Of a stretch of 64,000 bases of DNA, positions 18,818-28,944 are shown one piece after another (within the stretch, counting starts at the first letter, position 1; each line of letters opens with the position of its first letter). This DNA comes from Promineifilum sp. Lineage in GTDB: Bacteria > Chloroflexota > Anaerolineae > Promineifilales > Promineifilaceae. The translations under genes were made by a program, and so were the position numbers. Location: contig JAGOBF010000014.1 of NCBI GenBank assembly GCA_017983515.1, positions 33,303-97,302 of the forward strand. The letters are read 5' to 3'. Below the pieces are notes generated by a model. It saw nothing but the letters and a program-made list of their open reading frames with translations, was not told where the DNA came from and did not search any database.

Positions 18818-19396
18818 CTAGGCGCCGGCCGCGCCTACCCGGCTGCTGCGCCGCTCCAGCAGCAGTGAATCGCGCCACAGACCGTGATGGAGGCCCAGAC
18901 GCTCGCGCCGGCCGACGATACGAAAGCCGCAGGCCAGATGCAAAGCGACGCTGGCCTCGTTTTCGGGGAAGATGCCCGCTTGCAGCGTCCACAGGCCGGC
19001 CGTTTCGGAACTTTCGATCAGCGCCGCGAGCAAGGCGCGGCCGATCCCCTGCCCGCGCACCGTCGCGGCGACGTAGATGCTGACTTCGGCCACGCCGCAA
19101 TAGACGGCGCGCGACGACACGGGGCTGAGCGCGGCCCAGCCGACGACCCCGTGGCGACGGGCCACCAGGCGGCCGGCGGTCAGGCGCGCTGCGTCCCAGG
19201 CTGCCCACTCCGGCGCCGCCGTCTCAAACGTGGCCTGGCCGGTGGCGATGCCTTCTTCGTAGATGGTGCGCACCGCCGGCCAGTCGGCGGCGAGCATGGC
19301 CGTGATTCGCGTTTTTCTGCCCGTCTGTGGCGCGGAACGAGACCGATAAGCCGCTTGCGGCAGGGGCCGATTGGAGAGGGAGGCGTCAAGACTCAT
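18818..19396 (-). CDS. GNAT N-acetyltransferase, phosphinothricin acetyltransferase-like
   Basis: This 192-residue protein carries a GNAT fold of the Pat/Bar kind: AMLAADWPAVRTIYEEGIATGQATFE near residue 33, the acetyl-CoA binding motif VRGQGIGRALL at about residue 113 and FPENEASVALHLACGFRIVGRRE. Relatives acetylate phosphinothricin, methionine sulfoximine or other amino-group substrates. A GAGGAG ribosome-binding site precedes the ATG, and the gene follows argD by 24 bases, so it is likely the last gene of the arg operon. It does not look like N-acetylglutamate synthase, although its place in the operon makes an amino-acid substrate plausible. Confidence 0.85.
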   Translation of the reverse strand: MSLDASLSNRPLPQAAYRSRSAPQTGRKTRITAMLAADWPAVRTIYEEGIATGQATFETAAPEWAAWDAARLTAGRLVARRHGVVGWAALSPVSSRAVYCGVAEVSIYVAATVRGQGIGRALLAALIESSETAGLWTLQAGIFPENEASVALHLACGFRIVGRRERLGLHHGLWRDSLLLERRSSRVGAAGA

Positions 19397-19420
19397 GGCT
19401 GTTTTCTCCTCGACGGGCGA

Positions 19421-20602
19421 TTAGGCGGCCAGACAGTCGCGCAGGATGGCGACGGCGGCGTCGATGTGGGCGGGCGTAACGATAAGGGGCGGGGCGATGC
19501 GCAGCGTCGTCTCGCCGGCGTTGATGACCAGCAGGCCGCCCGCCCGCGCGGCGGCGATGACCCCGGCGGCGGGGATGTCGAGGTCGACGCCAACCAGCAG
19601 GCCCGCTCCGCGCACCTCGCGCACGTGGGGGCTGTCCAGGTCGCCCAGCTGCTGGAGAAGATACGCGCCGTTGGCGGCCACAGCGGCCAGGAACGCCGGT
19701 TGGGCAATGCGGTCGAAGACCACGTTGGCCGCGCGACAGACCAACGGCCCGCCGGCGAACGTGCTGCCATGCTCGCCGTAGCCCACGGACGCGGCCACTT
19801 CTTCGGTCATCAGGATGGCTCCGATGGGCAGGCCATTAGCCAGCGGCTTGGCCAGGGTCATGATGTCGGGCGTCACGCCGGACGCTTCGTAGGCCCACAA
19901 CGTGCCCGTGCGGCCGAGACCGCACTGTATTTCGTCGAAGATGAGCGTCGCGCCGAATTCGTCGCACAGGGCGCGCAGGCCGCGCAGGAACTCCGGCGTG
20001 GCGGCATGGATGCCGCCCTCGCCCTGCACTGGCTCGATGACGACCGCGCCGGTGGTCGGGCCGATGACGGCGCGCGCCGCGGCCAGATCGTTGAACGGCG
20101 CGAAGCACGCGCCGGGCAGCAGCGGCGCGAACGGCTCGCGGTAGGCGGACTTGTAGGTGATCGACAGCGCGCCCAGCGTGCGGCCGTGGAAGCTGCTGCT
20201 GAAGGCGACGATCTCCTGCCGGCCGTCGCCGCTGCGTTGCCGGGCACGGCGGCGAGCGAACTTGAGCGCGCCCTCGATGGCCTCGGCTCCGGAGTTGGTG
20301 AAGAAAACGCGGTCGGCGAAAGAATGGGTGACCAATCGCCTGGCCAGCTCGACCTGCGGCGCGGTGTAGTAGAGATTGCTAACGTGGGTGAGGGTGCGGG
20401 CCTGATCAGCCACGGCCGCGGCCACATCGGGGTCGCTGTGTCCCAGCGCGGCTACGGCGATGCCCGACATGAAGTCGAGATAGCGCCGGCCGTCACTGTC
20501 GTAGAGGTAGACTCCCTCGCCGCGCTCCAGCACAATATCAGCCCGCTTGTAGGTCTGCATCACATAGCGGGCCTCGTCGTCGATGATCCTTTGCTTTTCC
20601 AT
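19421..20602 (-). CDS. argD: Acetylornithine aminotransferase
   Basis: A class-III PLP aminotransferase of 393 residues that converts N-acetylglutamate semialdehyde and glutamate to N-acetylornithine. Visible landmarks are the TNSGAEAIEGALKFAR phosphate-binding block, FHGRTLGALS, the Asp of IFDEIQCGLGRTG and the PLP lysine K252 in LAKPLANGLPIGA. I take the ATG at 20602 because GAGAGAGGA lies just upstream; this site is inside the final codons of argB, whose stop is one base from the ATG. Translation should be coupled to argB. The related LysJ enzyme of the LysW pathway is an alternative, but no lysW is nearby. Confidence 0.9.
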   Translation of the reverse strand: MEKQRIIDDEARYVMQTYKRADIVLERGEGVYLYDSDGRRYLDFMSGIAVAALGHSDPDVAAAVADQARTLTHVSNLYYTAPQVELARRLVTHSFADRVFFTNSGAEAIEGALKFARRRARQRSGDGRQEIVAFSSSFHGRTLGALSITYKSAYREPFAPLLPGACFAPFNDLAAARAVIGPTTGAVVIEPVQGEGGIHAATPEFLRGLRALCDEFGATLIFDEIQCGLGRTGTLWAYEASGVTPDIMTLAKPLANGLPIGAILMTEEVAASVGYGEHGSTFAGGPLVCRAANVVFDRIAQPAFLAAVAANGAYLLQQLGDLDSPHVREVRGAGLLVGVDLDIPAAGVIAAARAGGLLVINAGETTLRIAPPLIVTPAHIDAAVAILRDCLAA

Positions 20603-20603
20603 A

Positions 20604-21425
20604 TTATCCTCTCTCCCCAACGGGTTTCGCCTTTTCACTTTCCTCTGCCCACTGCCCACTGTCTAGTGCCCACTGTTCATCCCCAAACATCGTCCCGCCG
20701 CCCGATCCCAGCCCCGCCAGGTTGACGATCCGCACCTGGGGCACGCCGCGGCCGACGGCCTCCAGCGCTGTGCGCACCTTGGGTATCATCCCGCCGCTGA
20801 CGACGCCGCTCCCGATGAGGCGCTCGGCCTGGGGCGAAGTCAGATGGGGCAAGACGCCGCCGTCCAGCAGCACACCAGGCACATTGGAGACGAAATCCAG
20901 CACCCCGGCCGACAGCGCCTGGGCGATGGCCCCGGCCGCTTCGTCGGCGTTGACGTTGTAGGTTTGCCCATCTTCGCCCAACGAGATGGGCGAGATGACC
21001 GGAATGATCCCCAGCGCCGCAAAATGGGCCAGAAAATCCGCCCGGACGCTGATGATTTCGCCGACCAGCCCCAGATCGGCCGTGGGGTGTTGCTTCTTGC
21101 GGCAGCGAAGCAGCCCGCCGTCGACGCCGCTGAAGCCGACCGCGTCCAGCCCGGCGGCCAGAAAAGCCCGCACGATGGCCTTGTTGGTGTGGCCCGACAG
21201 CACCATCTGGGCCACAGCCAGCGATTCGGCGTCGGTGACGCGCAGGCCGTCGATCTTGACCGGCTCGATACCCAGCCGGGTCTGCAGCGTGGCGATCTCC
21301 TGGCCGCCGCCGTGGACGACGATGAGCGGCTCGCCGGCCGCCACGATGACGATTTGTCGCGCCAGTTCTTCCAGGAAGCCCGGCGTATTCAGCTCGTTGC
21401 CACCGATTTTGATGATGCGGGTCAT
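20604..21425 (-). CDS. argB: Acetylglutamate kinase with a repeat-derived C-terminal extension
   Basis: Phosphorylates N-acetylglutamate in arginine synthesis. The amino-acid kinase fold shows IKIGGN near the start, VVHGGGQEI, the substrate loop LSGHTNKAIV and YNVNADEAAGAIA, then GGMIPKVRTALEAV. The family normally ends close to the GGGTMF segment (about residue 247). Here a 26-residue hydrophilic tail follows, and its DNA (20646-20675) is a degenerate TGCCCAC heptad array, so the tail appears to come from repeat invasion that removed the original stop. The argD ribosome-binding site is within the tail. Second gene of argCBD; 33 bases after argC. Confidence 0.9.
   Translation of the reverse strand: MTRIIKIGGNELNTPGFLEELARQIVIVAAGEPLIVVHGGGQEIATLQTRLGIEPVKIDGLRVTDAESLAVAQMVLSGHTNKAIVRAFLAAGLDAVGFSGVDGGLLRCRKKQHPTADLGLVGEIISVRADFLAHFAALGIIPVISPISLGEDGQTYNVNADEAAGAIAQALSAGVLDFVSNVPGVLLDGGVLPHLTSPQAERLIGSGVVSGGMIPKVRTALEAVGRGVPQVRIVNLAGLGSGGGTMFGDEQWALDSGQWAEESEKAKPVGERG
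20646..20675. repeat. TGCCCAC heptad array in the 3' end of argB
   Basis: Units at 20646, 20653 and 20667 are TGCCCAC; the one at 20660 is the variant TGTCTAG. Read on the minus strand it encodes EQWALDSGQW, which is itself a near repeat (QWA-LDSG-QWA). Confidence 0.8.
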
Positions 21426-21458
21426 GGTTGTTATTTCCTGGGCCTCATCGGGCCAGCC

Positions 21459-22466
21459 TTAAATCAATCCCGTCGTCTCCGGGCAACCGAACATGGCGTT
21501 CATATTCTGCACGGCTTGCCCGGCCGCACCCTTGATCAAGTTATCGATGGCCGCGGTCAGGATGAGCGTGCGGCCGGTCAGGGTCAGGGCGATGGCGCAG
21601 CGGTTGGTGTAGTTGACGTGGGCCAGCGATGCCAGTTGTCCGGCCGGTAGCAGGTCGATAAACGGCTCATCGTCATAGGCCGCGGCGTACCGGGCGCGCA
21701 GGTCTTCCTCGTCCACCTCGCCGGCGAATGTCACGTAGATAGTGGAGAGGATGCCGCGCGGCACGGGCAGCAAATGGGGCGAAAAGATGAGCGCCGGCGC
21801 GTCGGCCCGCCAGCCCCTGATCGCCTGCTCCATCTCCGGCAAATGGCGATGGGCGCGGCCGATCTTGTAGGGCGCATAGTTGTCGGCCACCTGGACGAAA
21901 TGGGTGGTCGCCGTGGGCGAGCGGCCCGCGCCAGACACACCGGAGGCCGAGTCGGCGATGATCGGGCCGGCCAGGGGCAACTCGCTCCGCAGCAGCGGCC
22001 ACAGCGCCAGCAATACGCTGGTGGGGTAGCAGCCGGGGTTAGCGACGAGGCGCGCGCCGGGCAACTCCGCACGCCGGACTTCGGTCAGCCCGTAGACGGC
22101 CTCGTCGAGCAGGTGCGGCGCGGGATGGCTGTGGTCGTACCAGTCGGCATAGACGGCGGCGTCGCGCAGGCGGAAGTCGGCGCTCAGGTCGATGACGCGC
22201 GCGCCGGCAGCCAGGGCCGGCAGCGCCGTCTCGGCCGCGGCGGCATGGGGCAGGCAGAGGAAAACCACATCCACGTCGTCGAGCGGCGCGTGCCGGCCGT
22301 CCACAAGGGGCAGGGCGGGCGCGGCCGGGAAGACGTCGCGCAGCGTCTGCCCGGCCTGGGATTGGGACGTGGCGAAGGCGATGCCGGCCGCGGGGTGATG
22401 CTGGAGCAATCGCACCAGTTCCCAGCCCGTGTAGCCTGTCGCGCCGTAGATGCCGGCTTTGATCAT
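21459..22466 (-). CDS. argC: N-acetyl-gamma-glutamyl-phosphate reductase
   Basis: Reduces N-acetylglutamyl phosphate to the semialdehyde with NADPH. The 335-residue product has the nucleotide motif GATGYTG at residues 8-14, the catalytic C146 in NPGCYPTS, the GVSGAGR loop and the HRHLPEMEQ histidines. It is type 1 by length. First structural gene of argC-argB-argD-GNAT. The leader region upstream holds a promoter, a leader peptide with clustered Arg codons and an intrinsic terminator ending 20 bases before the start, so expression is probably controlled by attenuation. Confidence 0.95.
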   Translation of the reverse strand: MIKAGIYGATGYTGWELVRLLQHHPAAGIAFATSQSQAGQTLRDVFPAAPALPLVDGRHAPLDDVDVVFLCLPHAAAAETALPALAAGARVIDLSADFRLRDAAVYADWYDHSHPAPHLLDEAVYGLTEVRRAELPGARLVANPGCYPTSVLLALWPLLRSELPLAGPIIADSASGVSGAGRSPTATTHFVQVADNYAPYKIGRAHRHLPEMEQAIRGWRADAPALIFSPHLLPVPRGILSTIYVTFAGEVDEEDLRARYAAAYDDEPFIDLLPAGQLASLAHVNYTNRCAIALTLTGRTLILTAAIDNLIKGAAGQAVQNMNAMFGCPETTGLI

Positions 22467-22486
22467 GTGCTGTCCTCACTTGAAAC

Positions 22487-22520
22487 AAAAAAACCGCCAG
22501 ACCTTGGGAGGTCTGGCGGT
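22487..22520 (-). terminator. Intrinsic terminator in the argC leader
   Basis: Perfect 11-bp stem ACCGCCAGACC / GGTCTGGCGGT with a six-base loop and a seven-T tract, 20 bases upstream of the argC ATG on the minus strand. Confidence 0.93.
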
Positions 22521-22583
22521 CGGTTCATGCGTGTCGATTTCTCTACAACTCAGGCAACCAAAAGCACCAGACCAGTGGTCTGG
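22487..22583 (-). promoter_or_regulatory. Arginine-operon transcription attenuator
   Basis: Four seven-base segments alternate on the minus strand: 1 CCAGACC (22583-22577), 2 GGTCTGG (22573-22567), 3 CCAGACC (22516-22510), 4 GGTCTGG (22503-22497). Segments 1:2 form a hairpin with a 3-base loop, 3:4 extend to an 11-bp stem followed by seven Ts (22493-22487), i.e. an intrinsic terminator, and 2:3 can form the competing anti-terminator. The leader-peptide Arg codons end six bases before segment 1, so a ribosome stalled for lack of arginyl-tRNA would cover segment 1 and free segment 2. Confidence 0.85.
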
Positions 22584-22630
22584 GGAGGGCGAGGGCGTCG
22601 CGGGAAAGCCTGAGCACTGTCAACGAACAT
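22550..22630 (-). CDS. Arginine leader peptide, 26 residues
   Basis: The ATG at 22630 is seven bases beyond the -10 box, so the message is leaderless. The peptide begins MFVDSAQAFP, continues RRPRPP (Arg codons CGA, CGC and CGC at codons 11, 12 and 14) and ends TTGLVLLVA before TGA. The three Arg codons within four positions precede the first attenuator segment by six bases, the correct spacing for stalling-dependent control. The Leu/Val tail overlaps the 1:2 hairpin and the region after it. Confidence 0.75.
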   Translation of the reverse strand: MFVDSAQAFPRRPRPPQTTGLVLLVA

Positions 22631-22637
22631 GTGGGGA

Positions 22638-22665
22638 ATGATAGCTATCCTGTCGGGAATGTCAA
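22638..22665 (-). promoter_or_regulatory. Promoter of the arg operon
   Basis: TTGACA (22665-22660), a 16-base spacer and TATCAT (22643-22638) on the minus strand. The predicted start falls at about 22631, next to the leader-peptide ATG. Confidence 0.8.
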
Positions 22666-22717
22666 TACCCGAATATGTCTGAAAATCGACTTAATCGAAT
22701 GGTTACTGTTTCGGCCG

Positions 22718-23935
22718 TCAGATTCCGGCGACATGAAGCGATTTTAGCCCGCGAAAACCGAACGTTTCCGACCATAAGGGCGCGGTTGCCGTTCGCCAAT
22801 CAGGGCAGCGTTCGAAGAGCAGACGCAGGGCGATGCCACCCTGGGCCACGGCCAGCGGCGCGCCCAGACAGTAGTGGATGCCGCGGCCGAAGGCCAGATG
22901 GCGATTCGGCCGCCGGGCGATATCCAGCCGGTCGGGGTCGGGGAAGGCCGCCGGGTCGCGGTTGGCCGAGCCGAGCAGCAGCGTGACCGATTCGCCACGC
23001 CGGATGAGCCGGCCGCCGATCAGCCTGTCTTCGTAAGCGATACGAGTCGTCGCCTGTATGGGACTGTGGAGGCGCAGAAACTCAGCGACGGCGGCATCGG
23101 TCAGGTCGGGTCGCGCGCGAAACAGAGCCGATTGGGCCGGGTTGTCCAGCAGCAGCAGCGCCCCGGACGAGATGAGGCTGACTGTCGTCTCGTGCCCGGC
23201 GAAGAGCAGCATCACGCACAGCGAGATCAGCTCCTCCTCGCCCAAACGCTCCTCACCGCCGGCCGCTTGCAGCCGCGTGATCAGGTCATCGGCCGGTCGC
23301 GCCCGGCGCTCGGCGGCGATCTGAGCCAGATAGGCGCTGAATTCGTGGGTCATGCGGTTGCCGGCGGCCATGACATCCCATGAGCGTTTGTAGTCCAGCA
23401 CGGCGGCGATGGTCAGCGACCAGCCCTTGATGCGCTCCAAATCGCCCTGGGGGATGCCGATAAGTTCGGCGATAACGCTCAGGGTCAGCGGAAAGGCGTA
23501 GTCGGCCACGATGTCGAAATGGCCGCGGGGGGCAAGGCCGTCCAACAGTTCGGCGGCGCGAGCGGCGATACTCGGCCGCAGCGCCTCGACGACGCGCGCG
23601 GTGAAGGCCCGATTGAGCAGCGCCCGCTGCCGGGTGTGGTCGGGCGGCTCCTTGGCCAGCGTCCAGTGGGCGTACATATCCCAGAACGGCTCGCGATCCT
23701 CGGGCGGCACGGGCGGCTGCGGGCCGTCGAGCGCGGGGCCGATGGCCCGGCCGAAACGCGGGTCCTTCAGCACGGCGGCGATGTCGTCATAGCGAAACAG
23801 ATACCACCAGTCGGTCGCGTGCTCGCCGGGGGTCGGCGGGCGGCCGCGATGGACGGGGGTCGTCGCGCGAAAGTGGGCATAGGCCGGGTAAGGGTCGGCG
23901 CGAAAGAGAGGGGCGAAGACGTCAAACGTATTCAC
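22718..23935 (-). CDS. Cytochrome P450
   Basis: A soluble bacterial P450 of about 405 residues. The I-helix oxygen-binding motif AGHETT, the K-helix ExxR (EFLRLHSP) and the heme-ligand motif FGRGIHYCLG with C356 are intact, and the opening DPYPAYAHFR is typical of the CYP107-like group. Substrate unknown; no ferredoxin or reductase gene is adjacent. I chose the GTG at 23935, close to the usual start of the family, because an upstream start would run into the preceding small gene. A GCTACT box seven bases upstream with a weak -35 may again indicate a leaderless message. Confidence 0.9.
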   Translation of the reverse strand: MNTFDVFAPLFRADPYPAYAHFRATTPVHRGRPPTPGEHATDWWYLFRYDDIAAVLKDPRFGRAIGPALDGPQPPVPPEDREPFWDMYAHWTLAKEPPDHTRQRALLNRAFTARVVEALRPSIAARAAELLDGLAPRGHFDIVADYAFPLTLSVIAELIGIPQGDLERIKGWSLTIAAVLDYKRSWDVMAAGNRMTHEFSAYLAQIAAERRARPADDLITRLQAAGGEERLGEEELISLCVMLLFAGHETTVSLISSGALLLLDNPAQSALFRARPDLTDAAVAEFLRLHSPIQATTRIAYEDRLIGGRLIRRGESVTLLLGSANRDPAAFPDPDRLDIARRPNRHLAFGRGIHYCLGAPLAVAQGGIALRLLFERCPDWRTATAPLWSETFGFRGLKSLHVAGI

Positions 23936-24006
23936 GGAGCCAAGTAGCGGCGATTTGAGCTTTTTCCTGCCACGGCCGGCGACGGTCGAAGCGATCCGAC
24001 TGGCGA

Positions 24007-24225
24007 CTACGCATCGGATCGCTTTTCCGGGTCGGATGGATCGGCCGGCCGGATGCGATAGGTGTTGGTCATGAACCACTCCTGCCCGCCGGCCGCCCGC
24101 ACCCAGATTCCCGGCGGTTCAGCGCCCACCACGACGGCCGGCTGCCATTCGTCCTCGCCCCGGTTGGAGAAAACGATCTCCACCCGGTCGCCGGGCGCAT
24201 ATTGATCATAGATGTGCCGGGGCAT
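24007..24225 (-). CDS. Unknown 72-residue protein
   Basis: A small protein with beta-strand alternation: GDRVEIVFSNRGEDEWQPAVVVGAEPPGIWVRAAGGQEWFMTNT, probably an SH3- or KOW-like barrel, followed by a charged tail. Codon use is normal. It begins five bases after the end of the nrdJ terminator T-tract, so its expression would need readthrough or an internal promoter. It might instead belong to the P450 transcript, 71 bases downstream. No family recognised. Confidence 0.6.
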   Translation of the reverse strand: MPRHIYDQYAPGDRVEIVFSNRGEDEWQPAVVVGAEPPGIWVRAAGGQEWFMTNTYRIRPADPSDPEKRSDA

Positions 24226-24229
24226 GATG

Positions 24230-24261
24230 AAAAGAAAGAGGCGGGTATCAGACCCGCCTCT
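24230..24261 (-). terminator. Intrinsic terminator of nrdJ
   Basis: AGAGGCGGGT pairs with ACCCGCCTCT (10 bp, five-base loop) followed on the minus strand by TTTCTTTT. Confidence 0.85.
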
Positions 24262-24270
24262 AATCGTCTA

Positions 24271-26736
<2,466 letters not shown>

Positions 26737-26857
26737 AATTAACAATACCTCCTCGCGTTATATGTGTCTTCAGGGGCCTCGACCTAATTGCTACAATGAA
26801 CCCCTATATGTGGGGGATGGTTACCAGTACGACGGCTTATCTGGTGAAGAGAGCGGC

Positions 26858-26886
26858 ATTATAACATGGCCCACGGGCCTGCGCAA
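26858..26886 (-). promoter_or_regulatory. Promoter of nrdJ
   Basis: On the minus strand TTGCGC (26886-26881), 17 bases and a consensus TATAAT (26863-26858). The leader is about 115 bases and contains two ACATATA motifs, one within an inverted repeat. Confidence 0.6.
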
Positions 26887-26973
26887 TACTCTTGCCTTAA
26901 AGTTTCAGAACAGATTATCTAGCGGGCGACAAGGGGCCTGGGGCATTGGAATCGGGGGTGGGGCAGAGCGAAA

Positions 26974-27711
26974 TCAGGACGTCAGTTCAGAGGGTGGGGC
27001 TGGTATTGGCGGGCTGCTGGTCGCGCCGGCACAGGCCGGCCACGGATCTTCCCCGGCCAGCAGCGCGGCCAGGGCGGCCGTATCGCCGTAGACGCCCCGG
27101 TGTCGCGGCTCCACCAGGGCGGCGATATGGATCATGAGCAGGTAAGTGTAGTCCGCCAAATCGCGGCCGCGCGGGCGACGGCCCAGGTCGGGCAGTGTGA
27201 ACGCGGGGCCGATGCGCATGGTGACCGTGGCCCGACGCAGGCGACGCACACCGGCGAACAGGACATCGGTATTGTTGAGGCCGACGGGCAGAATGGGTAC
27301 GCCCGACTGCGAAGCCAGGAAGGCCGCGCCGTCCTTGGCCGGCTGCATGGCACCGACCCGGCTGCGCGTGCCTTCGGGGGCCAGGGCGAAGACACAGCCC
27401 CCGGCCAGCGAGGCCAATGCTTCGCGCAGCGCCCGCCGGTCAAGTTCGCCGCGATTGACGAAGATCGCCCCCAGCCACGACAAGAGCGGCCCCCAGAGCC
27501 AGTGCCGAGCCCATTTCTCCCCGGCGAAATAGCGCCAGGGCTGGTTGGGGAAGCCGACGAAGACGATGCCAATATCGGCTGTGCTCAGATGGTTGACGAC
27601 CACGATGAACGGTCTGTCGGTGGGGATATTCTCGCGGCCGACGACGACGAGGCGGCACAATATCTTCTGGACCAGCAGAAAGACCAGGCGGGCAAACCGA
27701 AAACGCCACAT
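26974..27711 (-). CDS. plsC: 1-acyl-sn-glycerol-3-phosphate acyltransferase (PlsC-like)
   Basis: A membrane-associated acyltransferase of 245 residues that should acylate lysophosphatidic acid in phospholipid synthesis. The HX4D motif NHLSTAD (H41, D46), the FVNR block and the PEGTRSR motif are intact. The first 20 residues form a hydrophobic membrane anchor. The ATG at 27711 is preferred over a GTG six codons earlier because GAGGCAGGG precedes it. Directly downstream of the molybdopterin oxidoreductase, whose stop is 18 bases upstream, so probably in the same transcript. A Pro/Ser-rich tail is unusual. Confidence 0.9.
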   Translation of the reverse strand: MWRFRFARLVFLLVQKILCRLVVVGRENIPTDRPFIVVVNHLSTADIGIVFVGFPNQPWRYFAGEKWARHWLWGPLLSWLGAIFVNRGELDRRALREALASLAGGCVFALAPEGTRSRVGAMQPAKDGAAFLASQSGVPILPVGLNNTDVLFAGVRRLRRATVTMRIGPAFTLPDLGRRPRGRDLADYTYLLMIHIAALVEPRHRGVYGDTAALAALLAGEDPWPACAGATSSPPIPAPPSELTS

Positions 27712-27729
27712 CGTTGCGCCCTGCCTCAC

Positions 27730-28374
27730 TCAGAACCCGGACCAACTGTGGCGCTGCTCGCGCCAGACGTCGGCCTGATTGTGGTAACCGTTGCGCTCCC
27801 AGAACCCCGGCTGGTCGTCGGCGCGAAACTCCAATCCGCGCAGCCACTTGCCGCCTTTCCAGAAGTACTTGTCGTCGTCGCGCCGGCCGGGAATGACGCC
27901 GGCCACGCCGCGCAGCGGGTAGCCGTGGTCGGGGGTCAGCGGTTGGCCGTCGTAGTGCGTCGCCAGGATGAAACCATCCTGCAGGACGAACTCGATGGGC
28001 GTGTTCGTGGTGTAGCCGTATTCGCAATGCTGGACGACGAATTTGGCCTCCGGTCGCGGCCGGATGAGGCCCTCTTTGACCAGGGTTGAGACGGCGACGC
28101 CTTCCCAAAGAGTGTCGAACTTCGACCAACGGGTGACGCAGTGAATATCCAGCGCGATCTGCGTTCGCGGCAACTGGTTGAATTCTTCCCACGTCCAGCG
28201 ACGTTCGTCGGCCACCAGGCCGAACACGCGCAAATCCCAGGTCGCCAGATCCGTCTTGGGCACAGGGCCATAGTGCAGGACGGGAAACTTGATCGTGGCC
28301 GACTGGCCGGGCGGCAGCCGATCCTGCTCCTTCATCCGCTTTTCCAGTTCGCGTCGTTCTCGTTGATCAAACAT
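27730..28374 (-). CDS. Molybdopterin-dependent oxidoreductase (sulfite oxidase fold)
   Basis: A 214-residue single-domain member of the sulfite-oxidase/MsrP family with the Mo-coordinating C79 in IHCVTRWSKFD, followed by WEGVAVSTLV and the GYTTNTPIE and GYPLRGVAGVIPGRRDDKYFWKGGKWL blocks that bind the pterin. It lacks a signal peptide or Tat motif, so this version is cytosolic. The ATG at 28374 gives an N-terminus RERRELEKRM. Substrate unknown. It lies between a 93-residue unknown protein and plsC in one direction. Confidence 0.9.
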   Translation of the reverse strand: MFDQRERRELEKRMKEQDRLPPGQSATIKFPVLHYGPVPKTDLATWDLRVFGLVADERRWTWEEFNQLPRTQIALDIHCVTRWSKFDTLWEGVAVSTLVKEGLIRPRPEAKFVVQHCEYGYTTNTPIEFVLQDGFILATHYDGQPLTPDHGYPLRGVAGVIPGRRDDDKYFWKGGKWLRGLEFRADDQPGFWERNGYHNQADVWREQRHSWSGF

Positions 28375-28405
28375 GATAATACTCTCCACGGCCGCGGCCG
28401 CGTGA

Positions 28406-28687
28406 TTAGCCGTATCGCTCCAGCAGCACCCGTGCGTAGTAGGCCTGCCAGTTGGAGCCGGGGGCGAGGCGCTGCACCTCGCGGTCGAGCGCGACAAGCA
28501 GATAGACCAGTTCGCTCTGGGTGAAGCGGGCGTTCAGCATGTCGGCCAGACGGTCGCGCAAATAGCCGGCGTACCATATCGGCCAATCTGGGTCCGCGCC
28601 GTCGACATCGAAGTAGGCCTGATGATGAGCGTCGCCCGCTTCTTTCAAAAGGTTTTCTAAATTCTTCCGCTTTGTCTCGTCAACCAC
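28406..28687 (-). CDS. Unknown 93-residue helical protein
   Basis: A small, mostly helical, acidic protein: KRKNLENLLKEAGDAHHQAYFDVDGADPDWPIWYAGYLRDRLADML, then QSELVYLLVALDREVQRL and a WQAYYARVLLERYG end. The start is GTG with AGGTGA six bases upstream. It is 31 bases before the molybdopterin gene and thus likely the first gene of that operon; it may be an accessory protein, but I know no characterised homologue. Confidence 0.7.
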   Translation of the reverse strand: MVDETKRKNLENLLKEAGDAHHQAYFDVDGADPDWPIWYAGYLRDRLADMLNARFTQSELVYLLVALDREVQRLAPGSNWQAYYARVLLERYG

Positions 28688-28756
28688 AAGGTCACCTTTC
28701 TTTCTGCTCTCAAGACGTGGATTCTAGCGATGATCTTACCAATTGTCCCCTATCCA

Positions 28757-28875
28757 GGACTTGCCAGTCATCGGACGATCTCTGTAAGGCCGGTTCCTTG
28801 ACCGCTTTCCCGACAGACCTTGCCGCCGGATAAGAATCGGGCGGTACATTTCTAATCGACTCACAACTGAAAAGC
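28757..28875. mobile_element. Diverged copy of the MITE-like inverted-repeat element
   Basis: The right end (ACTGAAAAGC, 28866-28875) is identical to that of the 14478-14574 element and the adjoining 24 bases differ at four positions. The left end ACTTGCCAGT matches seven of ten terminal bases. An insertion of about 20 bases is present in the middle. It lies in a 394-bp gene-free stretch. Confidence 0.6.
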
Positions 28876-28944
28876 CCTGCTCCCTATCTTACGCCAAGGC
28901 GATCTTCCGGCAACCTTTAAATGATTCGGCGGCGAAACGCCGGC

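Noticed and set aside
18780..19208. N-terminal extension of the large membrane protein by about 140 residues
   Set aside because: The extension is the antisense of a GNAT gene with clear motifs, and a leaderless-type promoter ends seven bases before the chosen GTG.
18818..19396. The GNAT gene as N-acetylglutamate synthase of the arg operon
   Set aside because: Its motifs fit phosphinothricin-type acetyltransferases, and it lacks an amino-acid-kinase-like domain or the short ArgA-type signature.
26746..26930. Cobalamin riboswitch or NrdR boxes upstream of nrdJ
   Set aside because: No B12-box-like sequence or extended helices are apparent, and the two ACATATA motifs are 46 bases apart rather than the usual spacing of paired NrdR boxes.
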